Assembly (NCBI GenBank): GCA_005882115.1
Contig: VBEG01000025.1
Location: 81,001 to 145,000, forward strand
Source of the DNA: Chloroflexota bacterium
GTDB taxonomy: Bacteria; Chloroflexota; Dormibacteria; Dormibacterales; Dormibacteraceae
Reading direction: 5' to 3'
Length of the DNA: 64,000 nt
Position numbers and translations under genes: made by a program. Below are positions 50,869 to 58,403 of the stretch, piece by piece. The notes beneath the pieces were generated by a model that worked only from the letters and a program-made list of their open reading frames with translations, was not told where the DNA came from and ran no database searches. Each line of letters starts with the position of its first letter. Position 1 is the first letter of the stretch.

Positions 50869-52554
50869 TCACGTCTTCGCCACCTCGGAGAGCGGAACCT
50901 CTGACTTTTCGCCGAAGTAGCGTTCGTACAGCTCCGCGACCCGCTCGACCGTGTCGATCTCGTCGACGGGCTTGTCGTCGCGGATGCGCACGATGCGCGG
51001 AAATCGCAGCGCGTAACCGCTCAGGTGCCGGCCCGAGTGCTGGATCGAGTCAAACGCCACCTCGAGCACGACCTCGGGCCTCACCAACCGCGTGTGGCCC
51101 ATGTCCTGGACCGTTATCTCGAGGAACCGTTTGGTGAAGGTCGCGATCTCCGCGTCGGTCAGCCCGGTGTACGCCTTGCCCACGTTGACCAGCCGACCCG
51201 TGCTCGTGTCTTTCACCGCAAAGGTGTAGTCGGACAGCACGCCTCTTCGCTTTCCGTGACCCCATTCGACCGCCGTCACTACCACGTCGAGGGTGGCCAG
51301 CGGCCGCTTCAACTTCAGCCACGCCAGCCCGCGACGTCCGGGCGTATAGGGGCTGAGCGGATCCTTCACCATCAGCCCCTCGTTGCCTCGCTCGCGAGTC
51401 TCGGCGAAGATACGGTCGAGGTGCTCCGGGTCGGTGGCCTCCTCCAACCGAGCCAGCAGGAATGGGTGCTCCAGGCCAAGCCCCTCGAGGAGCTTGCGGC
51501 GGGTGGTCAGGGGCTCGTCCATCAACGTGCGACCGTCGAGCCACAGCAGGTCGAAGATCACCAGCACGACCGGGACTTGGCGTCGCAGATCCAGGTCGAC
51601 CTTCTTGCGTCCGAGCCGGCGCTGCAGCTCGAAGAACCTCAGCACGCGGCCGTCGCGGTGCGCCAGCACCTCGCCGTCGAACAACACGTCGTGTCCGATT
51701 GCGGGCGCGTTCTCGACCAGCTCTGGAAACGCTCCCGTGGTTTCTTTGAGGTCGCGCGAGAACAGCTCGACGCGCGTCCCCTGGCGATGCAGCTGGCAGC
51801 GCACGCCGTCGTATTTCTCCTCGGTCCAGACTTTGCCCGCGCCCATCCTGTCGAACACGTCGACCGGCGCCTCGACCGGGCTCGCGAGCATGAACCGCAT
51901 GGGCTGGAAGGGGGTGATCGTGCTGGCCTCGAAGTCGCCGCGTTTGCACCGGACAGCCGTCTCACCGATGTCGCCGGTGACGAGGTGCACCCGCTTGACC
52001 TGCGTGATGGGAACACCGAACGCATCCGCGATCGCGGCCTCGACGAGGCCCTCGCTGAGCCCGATCCGCATCTCGCCCGAAACGATCTTGATGAAGAAGC
52101 GCGCACTCTCCAGGTCCATGCGCCTGAGCAGGGATTCGAGCGGCTTGGCCTTGGCGTTGCCGCGCGCGGTGCGAATCGCCTCCAGCGACGTCTCGACGTC
52201 GGCGAGCGTGACGGGTTCCGGTCTGGTGCTTCCGTCGAGCGCCTCCCCCGCCCAGTCTCCGAGGTCCGAATGCTTGCGGAAGATCGTGCCGAGCTCATCT
52301 TCTCCTCGCTCGGACAGAGACGAAACGACCTTGCTGACGGTCGACCAGCCGAGGCCGAGCGTGCGTCGCTTGGAAGGCGCAAAGGCACGGCCGCTCATGT
52401 AGACGGCGGCGCGCCGCAGGTCATCGTCGTTCAGCGTGCGGAAGTAGGCGCCGAGGATACGCGTCTTCTCAAGCGTCGCTGAGGTGGCGCCGATCGAAGC
52501 GCCCGCCCGGGCGAATTCAAGCATCTGGACGACGGCCGGGCGGCGATGCGACAC
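50869..52554 (-). CDS. ATP-dependent DNA ligase, archaeal/LigB type
   Basis: A 561-residue ligase. An N-terminal DNA-binding domain (about 1-215, with YMSGRAFAPSKRRTLGLGW) precedes the adenylation domain, where the nucleotide Lys is in EEKYDGVRCQLH. Further motifs are LFSRDLKETTG, LFDGEVLAH, EGLMVKDPLSPYTPGRRGLAWLK in part, and WGHGKRRGVLSDY in the OB domain. It seals nicks with ATP, as an accessory to NAD-dependent LigA. The GTG start at 52554 is eight bases from TACGAT on the minus strand. Confidence 0.9.
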   Translation of the reverse strand: MSHRRPAVVQMLEFARAGASIGATSATLEKTRILGAYFRTLNDDDLRRAAVYMSGRAFAPSKRRTLGLGWSTVSKVVSSLSERGEDELGTIFRKHSDLGDWAGEALDGSTRPEPVTLADVETSLEAIRTARGNAKAKPLESLLRRMDLESARFFIKIVSGEMRIGLSEGLVEAAIADAFGVPITQVKRVHLVTGDIGETAVRCKRGDFEASTITPFQPMRFMLASPVEAPVDVFDRMGAGKVWTEEKYDGVRCQLHRQGTRVELFSRDLKETTGAFPELVENAPAIGHDVLFDGEVLAHRDGRVLRFFELQRRLGRKKVDLDLRRQVPVVLVIFDLLWLDGRTLMDEPLTTRRKLLEGLGLEHPFLLARLEEATDPEHLDRIFAETRERGNEGLMVKDPLSPYTPGRRGLAWLKLKRPLATLDVVVTAVEWGHGKRRGVLSDYTFAVKDTSTGRLVNVGKAYTGLTDAEIATFTKRFLEITVQDMGHTRLVRPEVVLEVAFDSIQHSGRHLSGYALRFPRIVRIRDDKPVDEIDTVERVAELYERYFGEKSEVPLSEVAKT

Positions 52555-52561
52555 GGACGCC

Positions 52562-52568
52562 TATCGTA
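52562..52568. promoter_or_regulatory. Bidirectional -10 element TATCGTA (DNA ligase / small Cys protein)
   Basis: TATCGT on plus (52562-52567) ends eight bases before ATG 52576. TACGAT on minus (52568-52563) ends eight bases before GTG 52554. This is the same seven bases as at 38225. Confidence 0.65.
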
Positions 52569-52575
52569 GTTTGCG

Positions 52576-52788
52576 ATGCGGAGGTGCCCTTACCTCGAGG
52601 AGCTGGTGAAGGAAAAGCGTGGAATCCTGCGCATCTACCGCTTCGACTGCCACGTCGACCACCGCTCCAAGCGCAAGTACGCGCTTGGCGACAGCCCGCC
52701 GATCTGCGTTCGGAACTTCGAGGATTGCCCTCTTTACCAGGCTGAAAAACGGCGCGAAGACCGCACAATTACCCGCTACACGGACTGA
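52576..52788 (+). CDS. Small four-cysteine protein divergent from the DNA ligase
   Basis: A 70-residue, highly charged protein with cysteines near residues 4, 25, 44 and 51 in the pattern CPYLEE ... YRFDCHVDH ... PPICVRNFEDCPLY. Four spaced cysteines suggest a zinc or Fe-S site. I do not recognise the family. It shares a bidirectional promoter with the ligase, so the two may be co-expressed. The leaderless ATG at 52576 is well supported by the -10 element. Confidence 0.65.
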   Translation: MRRCPYLEELVKEKRGILRIYRFDCHVDHRSKRKYALGDSPPICVRNFEDCPLYQAEKRREDRTITRYTD

Positions 52789-52822
52789 ATCTCGTAAATC
52801 GCCCCTAAAGCCCGCCACACAA

Positions 52823-53179
52823 TTGAACTGCACAGTCTGCTCCGCCCCGGCTTTGCCTATTGACGACGCGTGCGTCTTCTGCCACGCGCCCCTGGTCGAG
52901 CGCGACGAGCCTCTCGAGCTGCTCGACTACCTGGTGGAGCGCATCCCGATGGCACAGGCCAAGCGCGGGCATCTGAACCGGGGCCCCATCACAGAGCTGT
53001 CGATCGACGTCGACGGGCGTAGCTTTCGCGCCCGGGTCAAGAACGAGTCGCTAGAAGTGGCGCCGCCGGTCGAGCTGGCGGCCTGGGTGGACTTGCTCCT
53101 GACCAAGCTGAGCGACGCCGCCGCCGGCAATCACGAGCTGCGGCGGGCGGTGCTGCGTTCGGGGTGGGCGCTGCGCTGA
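52823..53179 (+). CDS. Zinc-ribbon protein of unknown function
   Basis: A 118-residue protein. The N-terminus is a CxxC...CxxC ribbon (NCTVCSAPALPIDDACVFCHAPL), followed by an acidic helix and an alpha/beta part (VDGRSFRARVKNESLEV). The start is uncertain: TTG 52823 puts the ribbon at the very N-terminus, but no ribosome site or clear -10 precedes it. The frame runs upstream over the four-Cys gene without meaning. Confidence 0.55.
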   Translation: MNCTVCSAPALPIDDACVFCHAPLVERDEPLELLDYLVERIPMAQAKRGHLNRGPITELSIDVDGRSFRARVKNESLEVAPPVELAAWVDLLLTKLSDAAAGNHELRRAVLRSGWALR

Positions 53180-53187
53180 CAGCGGCG

Positions 53188-53193
53188 TAGGCT
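53188..53193 (+). promoter_or_regulatory. -10 element of the 223-residue membrane protein gene
   Basis: TAGGCT ends ten bases before ATG 53204. Confidence 0.45.
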
Positions 53194-53203
53194 AAAGGCG
53201 GCA

Positions 53204-53875
53204 ATGGCCGTCGCTATGCGGCGCCCGAGATCCACGCTGTGGATGGCGTGGGTCGCCGCCGGAGCACTCGGTACGGCAGTTGCCGCCTCGGCGACGCAGC
53301 CCGGATTCGAAGTCTTTCCTAATCTTGGCGACTGGTACTGGCTGCCGCCGGCCTTGCTCGCGGCGCCGCTCGCCTTGCTTCAGTTCCTGGTCCTGCGTGG
53401 GGCGATGGGCGTCTCACTGGCCGCCGCTGGCATGTGGGTCGGTCTGACTTTGGTCGCCTCGGTCGCCAGCCTGTTCGCGACGAGCGGGTGGTATTTCTAC
53501 GTACCGCAGGTACTCCCGCGCGCATTCATCCCTATGGAAACCGGAATCGACATCATGTTCACTGTTGCGGATTACATCAACCCGCTGCTTTTGGGCCTTG
53601 CCCAGGGCGTTGTGCTGGCTTGGGTGTTCGGCCGCCCGCGCATTGCCGCGTGGTGGGTCGTGGCCAACCTTGTGGCTTATGCCGTCGCACTTCATCTGAT
53701 GCTCTTTGTCTTGACCGCGTCGGGGTTCGACCTGAGAACTGCGCCCGGTGGGTACGTGCTGGCGCGCGTCGCGCTCGCGGCGTTGTACGCCGCCATCACC
53801 GGCCTCGTCCTGGTCGCGATCCTGAGGATGCGAGCGCCGGTCACACCGCCACAACTTCCCCGTCCAGCCGTCTAG
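53204..53875 (+). CDS. Polytopic membrane protein of unknown function
   Basis: A 223-residue protein with about six hydrophobic segments (residues about 12-30, 45-65, 68-92, 125-145, 150-172 and 185-207) and a short Pro-rich tail. There are no charged motifs that would suggest transport or catalysis, and no family is recognised. Confidence 0.6.
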   Translation: MAVAMRRPRSTLWMAWVAAGALGTAVAASATQPGFEVFPNLGDWYWLPPALLAAPLALLQFLVLRGAMGVSLAAAGMWVGLTLVASVASLFATSGWYFYVPQVLPRAFIPMETGIDIMFTVADYINPLLLGLAQGVVLAWVFGRPRIAAWWVVANLVAYAVALHLMLFVLTASGFDLRTAPGGYVLARVALAALYAAITGLVLVAILRMRAPVTPPQLPRPAV

Positions 53876-53903
53876 TCGCGTCGATCGCGGCGGGGTCGTA
53901 CGT

Positions 53904-53956
53904 TTTGATCAAAGTGCACGTATCAGCTGCTCTGGAAAATGTGCGGTTTGATCAAA
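53904..53956. repeat. Pair of perfect TTTGATCAAA palindromes
   Basis: The ten-base palindrome occurs at 53904-53913 and 53947-53956, 43 bases apart (about four helical turns), in the 94-base spacer between two convergent genes. Both are followed by a G and a GCAC within six bases. Spacing by whole turns suggests a protein-binding pair, but no promoter of a known gene is close by. Confidence 0.6.
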
Positions 53957-53969
53957 GGCACCTAACGGG

Positions 53970-54935
53970 TTAGAGGGCCAGCGCCAGCTGCTCGTTGGCT
54001 TCCAGCGCCCAGGCCCGGATTCCCTTTCGGCGCAGCGACCGCGCGAAGTCCTCCGTGAAGCCGTGCACGGTGTAGACCTGGTCGGCGCCGGTGCGCTCGA
54101 CCACCTCCATCAGCTCGTCGAAATCGCAGTGGTCGGAGAGATCGAAGGTGGCATCCGCGCCGAAGAGCCGCGCGAAGTCGGGATCCTTCGCCCAGCCTGA
54201 GATCAAAGCCGTCCGGTAGCGCCCCAAACGCCGGATGTCGTCCTTGCCGACAGGTGGAGCGATGACGACGCGGTCCATCACCGCTTCTCCGTTGAGCTCG
54301 ACCCAATCCGGCAGCGAACGGCCCGCCGACGCGTACTGGTGTGCGCACGGAACGCAGCGTTTCTCGAGCGCAAACGCAAACCCGTACTTGGCGAGCGCGA
54401 GCATCACCTCTTCGGTCTTGCCCAATGCATGGCACAGCAGGACAGGTGTCACACGGCTGTCCAGCGCGCGCTGGCACCATCGCGCGATCGATTCGATGGT
54501 TTCGTCGGGATCGCCGAACCGAAAGTGCGGCCGCCCATATGTGCTCTCGAGGATCAAGACGTTCGCCTTCGGCACGAAGGTGCTCACGCCGCCCGTCTGA
54601 CGCAGCTTGATATCGCCTGTGTATAGAAGCGACGTGCCGTCCTGCTCGAAATGCAGCTGGGCGGAGCCCAGCATGTGGCCCGCGGGGTAGAGGGTAATGC
54701 TGCCCTCGCCGCGCCGCATGGTCTCGCCGAAGCCGAGCATCCGCCAGCCGCGTGGCCTTCGAGCCTCGGGTATCAACGCCAGCGTCTGGGGGGTGAGCAG
54801 CGCTTCTTTGTGCCGGCGCGCGTGGTCCGTGTGCGCGTGGGAGATGAAGGCAAAAGAACGCACGACGAGCGGGTCGAGCCACAGCCTATGCGCGGGCAGC
54901 GATACCCCATGGTCCCAGACGACCTCGCGAGTCAC
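53970..54935 (-). CDS. Metallo-beta-lactamase exonuclease-like protein (mRNA 3'-processing / ligase-associated type)
   Basis: A 321-residue MBL-CASP-like protein. The metal motif is SHAHTDHARRH, with AGHMLGSAQLHFE, LLYTGDIKLR and LILESTYG following, then a terminal DLSDHCDFDEL and YTVHGFTEDFA. These match the putative exonucleases that often accompany ATP-dependent DNA ligases; the LigB-type ligase is 3 kb away. The GTG start at 54935 overlaps the nnrE stop (GTGA). Nucleic acid substrate is inferred from the family. Confidence 0.8.
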   Translation of the reverse strand: MTREVVWDHGVSLPAHRLWLDPLVVRSFAFISHAHTDHARRHKEALLTPQTLALIPEARRPRGWRMLGFGETMRRGEGSITLYPAGHMLGSAQLHFEQDGTSLLYTGDIKLRQTGGVSTFVPKANVLILESTYGRPHFRFGDPDETIESIARWCQRALDSRVTPVLLCHALGKTEEVMLALAKYGFAFALEKRCVPCAHQYASAGRSLPDWVELNGEAVMDRVVIAPPVGKDDIRRLGRYRTALISGWAKDPDFARLFGADATFDLSDHCDFDELMEVVERTGADQVYTVHGFTEDFARSLRRKGIRAWALEANEQLALAL

Positions 54936-55597
54936 AGCCTGACGAGGTCTCCTTGGGCGAAGAGGTCGTGCGGCACGGCGATCCCGATCGCCTCGTAGGC
55001 CTCGATCGGCACTCCGATGTCGGCCACGAGGACGCGCCCCGACAGCTTGAGAAGGCCCGGCTTGGGCAGCCCCAGTGTGATGGTTACGTCAGCTTGCACA
55101 GTTGGAGAGTAGGCGACGCCGGAGTCCGCGTCGAGCCCCGATGGAACGTCGACCGCGATCACGCCCTTGCCCGACTTGTTGATGGTGTCGATCCACGCCG
55201 CGAACCTTCCTTCCGGCGCGCGCGTGAGCCCTGTGCCGAAGATCGCGTCGACGATCACCTCCACGTCGTCGAAGCGCAGTTCGTCCTCGACGTCGATTCC
55301 CAGGTTGCGCAACGCGGCCAGCTCGCGCGCTGCTGGGCCATGCAGACGGCCGGCGTCAATGCAGCAAACGGCGGCCAGGCGGCCCCAGCGATGCAGATGC
55401 CTGGCGGCCGCGAGGCCGTCGCCCGCGTTGTTGCCCACGCCGCAGACGACCGCCGCACGCTGACCGACGAACCTGGCGATCTGCCATCCCGCCGCCTCCA
55501 TGAGCCACTCGACGGAAACGCCGAAGCGCTCGTCGGCCAGCGCGTCGACCTCCCGGACCTGCCTGCTGTTAAGAGTTGGTAGGGCGCTGGACGACAA
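54932..55597 (-). CDS. nnrE: NAD(P)H-hydrate epimerase (YjeF N-terminal domain only)
   Basis: A 221-residue epimerase that repairs hydrated NAD(P)H. GVGNNAGDGLAAARHL is the dinucleotide-binding motif, with VDAIFGTGL, AVDVPSGLDAD and LGLPKPGLL following. In many bacteria this domain is fused to the NnrD dehydratase. Here it stands alone and no nnrD is in the window. It overlaps the regulator upstream by 29 bases. Confidence 0.9.
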   Translation of the reverse strand: MSSSALPTLNSRQVREVDALADERFGVSVEWLMEAAGWQIARFVGQRAAVVCGVGNNAGDGLAAARHLHRWGRLAAVCCIDAGRLHGPAARELAALRNLGIDVEDELRFDDVEVIVDAIFGTGLTRAPEGRFAAWIDTINKSGKGVIAVDVPSGLDADSGVAYSPTVQADVTITLGLPKPGLLKLSGRVLVADIGVPIEAYEAIGIAVPHDLFAQGDLVRL

Positions 55598-56207
55598 ATG
55601 AGCAGTAAGGATCGCGCCGGTGGATTGAATCGGACTGCGAGACCGCCGCTCCGGTAAGACGCGAGATGAGCTGCGGCGTGATCGTGCAGACCTGCGGGAA
55701 CTTCAGCGCTGTGTTGCGGAACGGGCAGTTGTGGATGGTGACCTGGATGCCTTCAGGGCCTTCGGACTGTTCGACCAGGGTGCCGGCCCGCCCGATCCAG
55801 CTCACCACCCGGTGGAGCTTTTCTTCGAACTCGAGGCCCTGCAAATCCTTCTCGATCGCGTTTGCGTGGCGCGCCGCGACCCGCGCGAACACCTCGTCGA
55901 GGGCGTCCGGTCCGCCCATCTCCTGGACCTCCTGGAGGACCATCGTCGCGAGCTGGCCGTAGCGCTTGGGGAAGACGGAGTCGGCCCGCTCGGTGAGGAC
56001 GAAGAGCAGCGAGGGGCGTCCTCGGCCACTGCGTTCCGGCTGGCTGACCACGAGGCCGTCCCGCTCGAGGTTCGTGAGGTGTTGGCGGACTGCGTTGGCG
56101 GTCACTCCGAGGTCGCCGGCGATCGTTTCCGCGCTGGAGCGGCCCTTGCGCCGAAGCAGCTCGAGGACTTCCATGCGGGTCGAACGGCCGGCGATCATGA
56201 AGGGCAC
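55569..56207 (-). CDS. HTH regulator with SufR-like C-terminal cysteines
   Basis: A 212-residue protein. An N-terminal winged helix (MEVLELLRRKGRSSAETIAGDLGVTANAVRQHL in pieces) is typical of DeoR/SufR-like regulators. The C-terminal part has three cysteines: HNCPF, PQVC twelve residues later and PYCSF 27 residues after that. SufR-type Fe-S repressors have a further Cys between the last two; here Ala or Gly stands there. Fe-S or redox sensing is plausible. GTG 56207 or ATG 56198 starts the gene; a TAGCAT lies upstream on the minus strand. Confidence 0.75.
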   Translation of the reverse strand: MPFMIAGRSTRMEVLELLRRKGRSSAETIAGDLGVTANAVRQHLTNLERDGLVVSQPERSGRGRPSLLFVLTERADSVFPKRYGQLATMVLQEVQEMGGPDALDEVFARVAARHANAIEKDLQGLEFEEKLHRVVSWIGRAGTLVEQSEGPEGIQVTIHNCPFRNTALKFPQVCTITPQLISRLTGAAVSQSDSIHRRDPYCSFVVQRPTNS

Positions 56208-56274
56208 ATCCGGTCGCTTGTTCGCGATGCTAGCACAGGCCCGGAGGGCTAAATCGATTTATTACAGGTGGTTC

Positions 56275-56302
56275 TTGACAAAAGGCATGTCGTCTTTAAA
56301 CT
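56275..56302 (+). promoter_or_regulatory. Canonical sigma-70 promoter of the 104-residue gene
   Basis: A perfect -35 TTGACA (56275-56280), 16-base spacer and -10 TAAACT (56297-56302). The start codon is 21 bases further on with a GGAG ribosome site at 56311, so this mRNA has a leader. It is the only clear -35/-10 pair I found in the window. Confidence 0.8.
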
Positions 56303-56323
56303 GTAGTCGAGGAGATAGGGAAA

Positions 56324-56638
56324 ATGCCCATGATCAAGCAGGCCAGCCGCGCCATCGAGCACATGACTGCCCGCGAGCGCCGGATCCAGCGCGCCAAGTA
56401 CGCACGCCGGAACAAGATGCATTACATCGACAAGCTCCTGAACGAGCTCGAGATGCTCAACCTGGCCGATCAGCGGCAGATGCCGCCCGTGCTCTCGGTC
56501 GCGATCAACAAGGTCATCGAGGAGTCGCCTGAGGTCACTGTTCTGGCGCAGACCAAGCCGGCGTCGGTGATGGAGGCGATGGACGCTCTGTACGAGATCC
56601 AGGACAGCCTCATGTACAACCAGATCGAGGACGAGTAG
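56324..56638 (+). CDS. Uncharacterised 104-residue, probably highly expressed protein
   Basis: A helical protein with a basic N-terminal half (ERRIQRAKYARRNK) and an acidic C-terminal half, no cysteines and no membrane segments. No family is recognised. It is flanked by a consensus promoter, a ribosome site and a T-tract terminator, the signature of a small abundant gene product such as a nucleoid or ribosome-associated protein. That role is inference. Confidence 0.7.
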   Translation: MPMIKQASRAIEHMTARERRIQRAKYARRNKMHYIDKLLNELEMLNLADQRQMPPVLSVAINKVIEESPEVTVLAQTKPASVMEAMDALYEIQDSLMYNQIEDE

Positions 56639-56665
56639 GGCGCCCGATTAGCGAAATCAACCAGG

Positions 56666-56700
56666 GCCGGGCTATTCGGAGCCCGGCTCTTTCTTTTTCT
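56666..56700 (+). terminator. Rho-independent terminator
   Basis: A perfect eight-base stem GCCGGGCT / AGCCCGGC (56666-56673 and 56680-56687) with loop ATTCGG, followed by TCTTTCTTTTTCT. It ends the unit of the 104-residue gene. Confidence 0.9.
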
Positions 56701-56747
56701 GAGCCCCCGGCCGATGAATAAGGTCTGCTTGATAAGTCTGCATTGAC

Positions 56748-57881
56748 ATGAGCAAACTGCAAGGGGTGAGCATTAACGAGCGCGTCCAGCGAGCCATCGA
56801 AGAGATGGTGGAATCCGGTGCGGAGCAGGGTCTCCAGGTCGCGGCTTATCAGCACGGCGAGCAGATCATCGACGCGGTGGCTGGGCTCGCCGACCCCAAG
56901 ACAGGACGTGCTGTCACACCGGAGACGCCGTTCTACTGCTACTCGGTGTGCAAGGCGGCGGCCTCGACTTTGGTCCACATGCTTGCCGAGCGCCGGGCGC
57001 TCACTTACGACACGCCTGTGGCCGAGGTATGGCCCGAGTTCGCCGCCCGTGGCAAGGATGGCGTGACGATCCGCCAAGTGCTCAACCACACGGCCGGCGT
57101 GCCTGGCATTCCTCTGACCACGACCATCGAAGACCTCTGCAACTGGGACAAGATGTGCTCCGCGATCGCCGGCGCAGAGCTCTGGTGGAAGCCGGGCACC
57201 AAAATCGGCTACCACGCGTACACATTCGGCTACATCGTCGGGGAGGTCATCCGGCGCGTCACTGGCAAACGCATCTCGCAGCTCTTGCACGAAGAGGTGT
57301 CCGGACCGCTCGGCGTCGAGCGGGAGCTGTATTTCGGGATGCCGCAGTCGGAGCACCACAGGTTGGCTGTGCTCGAGGACGCTCCGATGCCGCCCGATTT
57401 CCAGATGCCGGCGATGCCACCAGACCTTCCGATGTTCAAGGCCGCGCCTATGTCATTGATGCCCAACGCGGCCTTCGGCAACCGCCCGGACACGCTGGCG
57501 GCCGATATCCCGGCCGGGGGCAAGACATCGGCGCGTGCAATCGCGCGTATGTACGCCGCTTTGCTTGGCAAAGTCGACGGTGTCCAGCTCTTGACCCCTG
57601 CTCGCCTCAAGCAGGCGACGACCGAGCGCGTGACGGGCCAAGACGAGGTGTTCGGCATGCCGACCACCTGGGGCCTGGGCTACTCGATCGGGGTGCCCGG
57701 CGGTAATCCCCAGGACTTGCAGACGGCCTTTGGCGTCGGCGGCGTCGGCGGAAGCTTTGCCTTCGGCGATACGGCGACCGGGCTCGCATTCGCCCTGACG
57801 AAAAACCGCCTTACGTCAGATTTCAACGCCTCATCGCGGGTCATCCACGTCGTCACAGACGCGATCGCCGGAAAGCCCTAG
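56748..57881 (+). CDS. Serine hydrolase of the class C beta-lactamase / esterase EstB family
   Basis: A 377-residue penicillin-binding-like hydrolase. The nucleophile motif SxxK is SVCK (about residue 65), the Tyr motif YxN-like is YHAY, and the third-strand region is VGGVGG in place of KTG. No signal peptide, so an intracellular esterase or lipase-like role is likelier than resistance. A Met/Pro-rich insert (about 205-235) is unusual. Its end overlaps the convergent cNMP-binding gene by four bases. Confidence 0.8.
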   Translation: MSKLQGVSINERVQRAIEEMVESGAEQGLQVAAYQHGEQIIDAVAGLADPKTGRAVTPETPFYCYSVCKAAASTLVHMLAERRALTYDTPVAEVWPEFAARGKDGVTIRQVLNHTAGVPGIPLTTTIEDLCNWDKMCSAIAGAELWWKPGTKIGYHAYTFGYIVGEVIRRVTGKRISQLLHEEVSGPLGVERELYFGMPQSEHHRLAVLEDAPMPPDFQMPAMPPDLPMFKAAPMSLMPNAAFGNRPDTLAADIPAGGKTSARAIARMYAALLGKVDGVQLLTPARLKQATTERVTGQDEVFGMPTTWGLGYSIGVPGGNPQDLQTAFGVGGVGGSFAFGDTATGLAFALTKNRLTSDFNASSRVIHVVTDAIAGKP

Positions 57882-58276
57882 AGGTCCGCCTCGGCCTGCC
57901 GGATACGGCGGCTCAGCGTCTGGAGCAGGCGGTAGGCGACCTCAGGGTGCTCCTTCAGGAACGGCTTGAAGTTCCATTCCGGGATCGTTGCCATCGTGAC
58001 GTCGGTGTCGGCGGTGATGGTCGCGCTGCGGCCTTCGTGGTCGAGCAAGGCCATCTCACCGAAGGAGTCGCCTGGCCCGAGCTTGCGCGTGTGCCCCTGA
58101 ATCGTCTTCACGCTGACCGTGCCGTCGGTGATAACCATGAACCCGACGCCGCCCTCGCCGCGGACCACGATCTCGTGACCGGCCGCATGCTTGACGGTCT
58201 TGAGCTGCTTTTCGACCGACCGCATCTCTGATTCCGGCAGACCCTGGAAAAGCTTCGCCTCTTTGATTTCGACCAC
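57878..58276 (-). CDS. Stand-alone cyclic nucleotide-binding domain protein
   Basis: A 132-residue CRP-like sensor domain without a DNA-binding domain. The phosphate-binding cassette FGEMALLDHEGRSATITA keeps both the Glu and the Arg that contact cyclic nucleotide ribose and phosphate, so binding is likely. With two adenylate cyclases in the window, it may relay cAMP by protein-protein contact. The GTG start at 58276 lies six bases from TAGTAT. Confidence 0.8.
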   Translation of the reverse strand: MVEIKEAKLFQGLPESEMRSVEKQLKTVKHAAGHEIVVRGEGGVGFMVITDGTVSVKTIQGHTRKLGPGDSFGEMALLDHEGRSATITADTDVTMATIPEWNFKPFLKEHPEVAYRLLQTLSRRIRQAEADL

Positions 58277-58282
58277 GACCGA

Positions 58283-58288
58283 ATACTA
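58283..58288 (-). promoter_or_regulatory. -10 element of the cNMP-binding gene
   Basis: Minus-strand TAGTAT ends six bases before GTG 58276. The 115 bases between it and the recombinase stop hold nothing else I can identify. Confidence 0.5.
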
Positions 58289-58403
58289 TGCGCCCTCCGC
58301 CGCCAAGGCGACCAGACCGGCCCGGCCGGGGCTCCCAGCCCGAAGCCGGCCAGCACGCGTGGCGGATCCTCACGATCCTTGCCACGGACGCCCGGCGGGG
58401 CGG

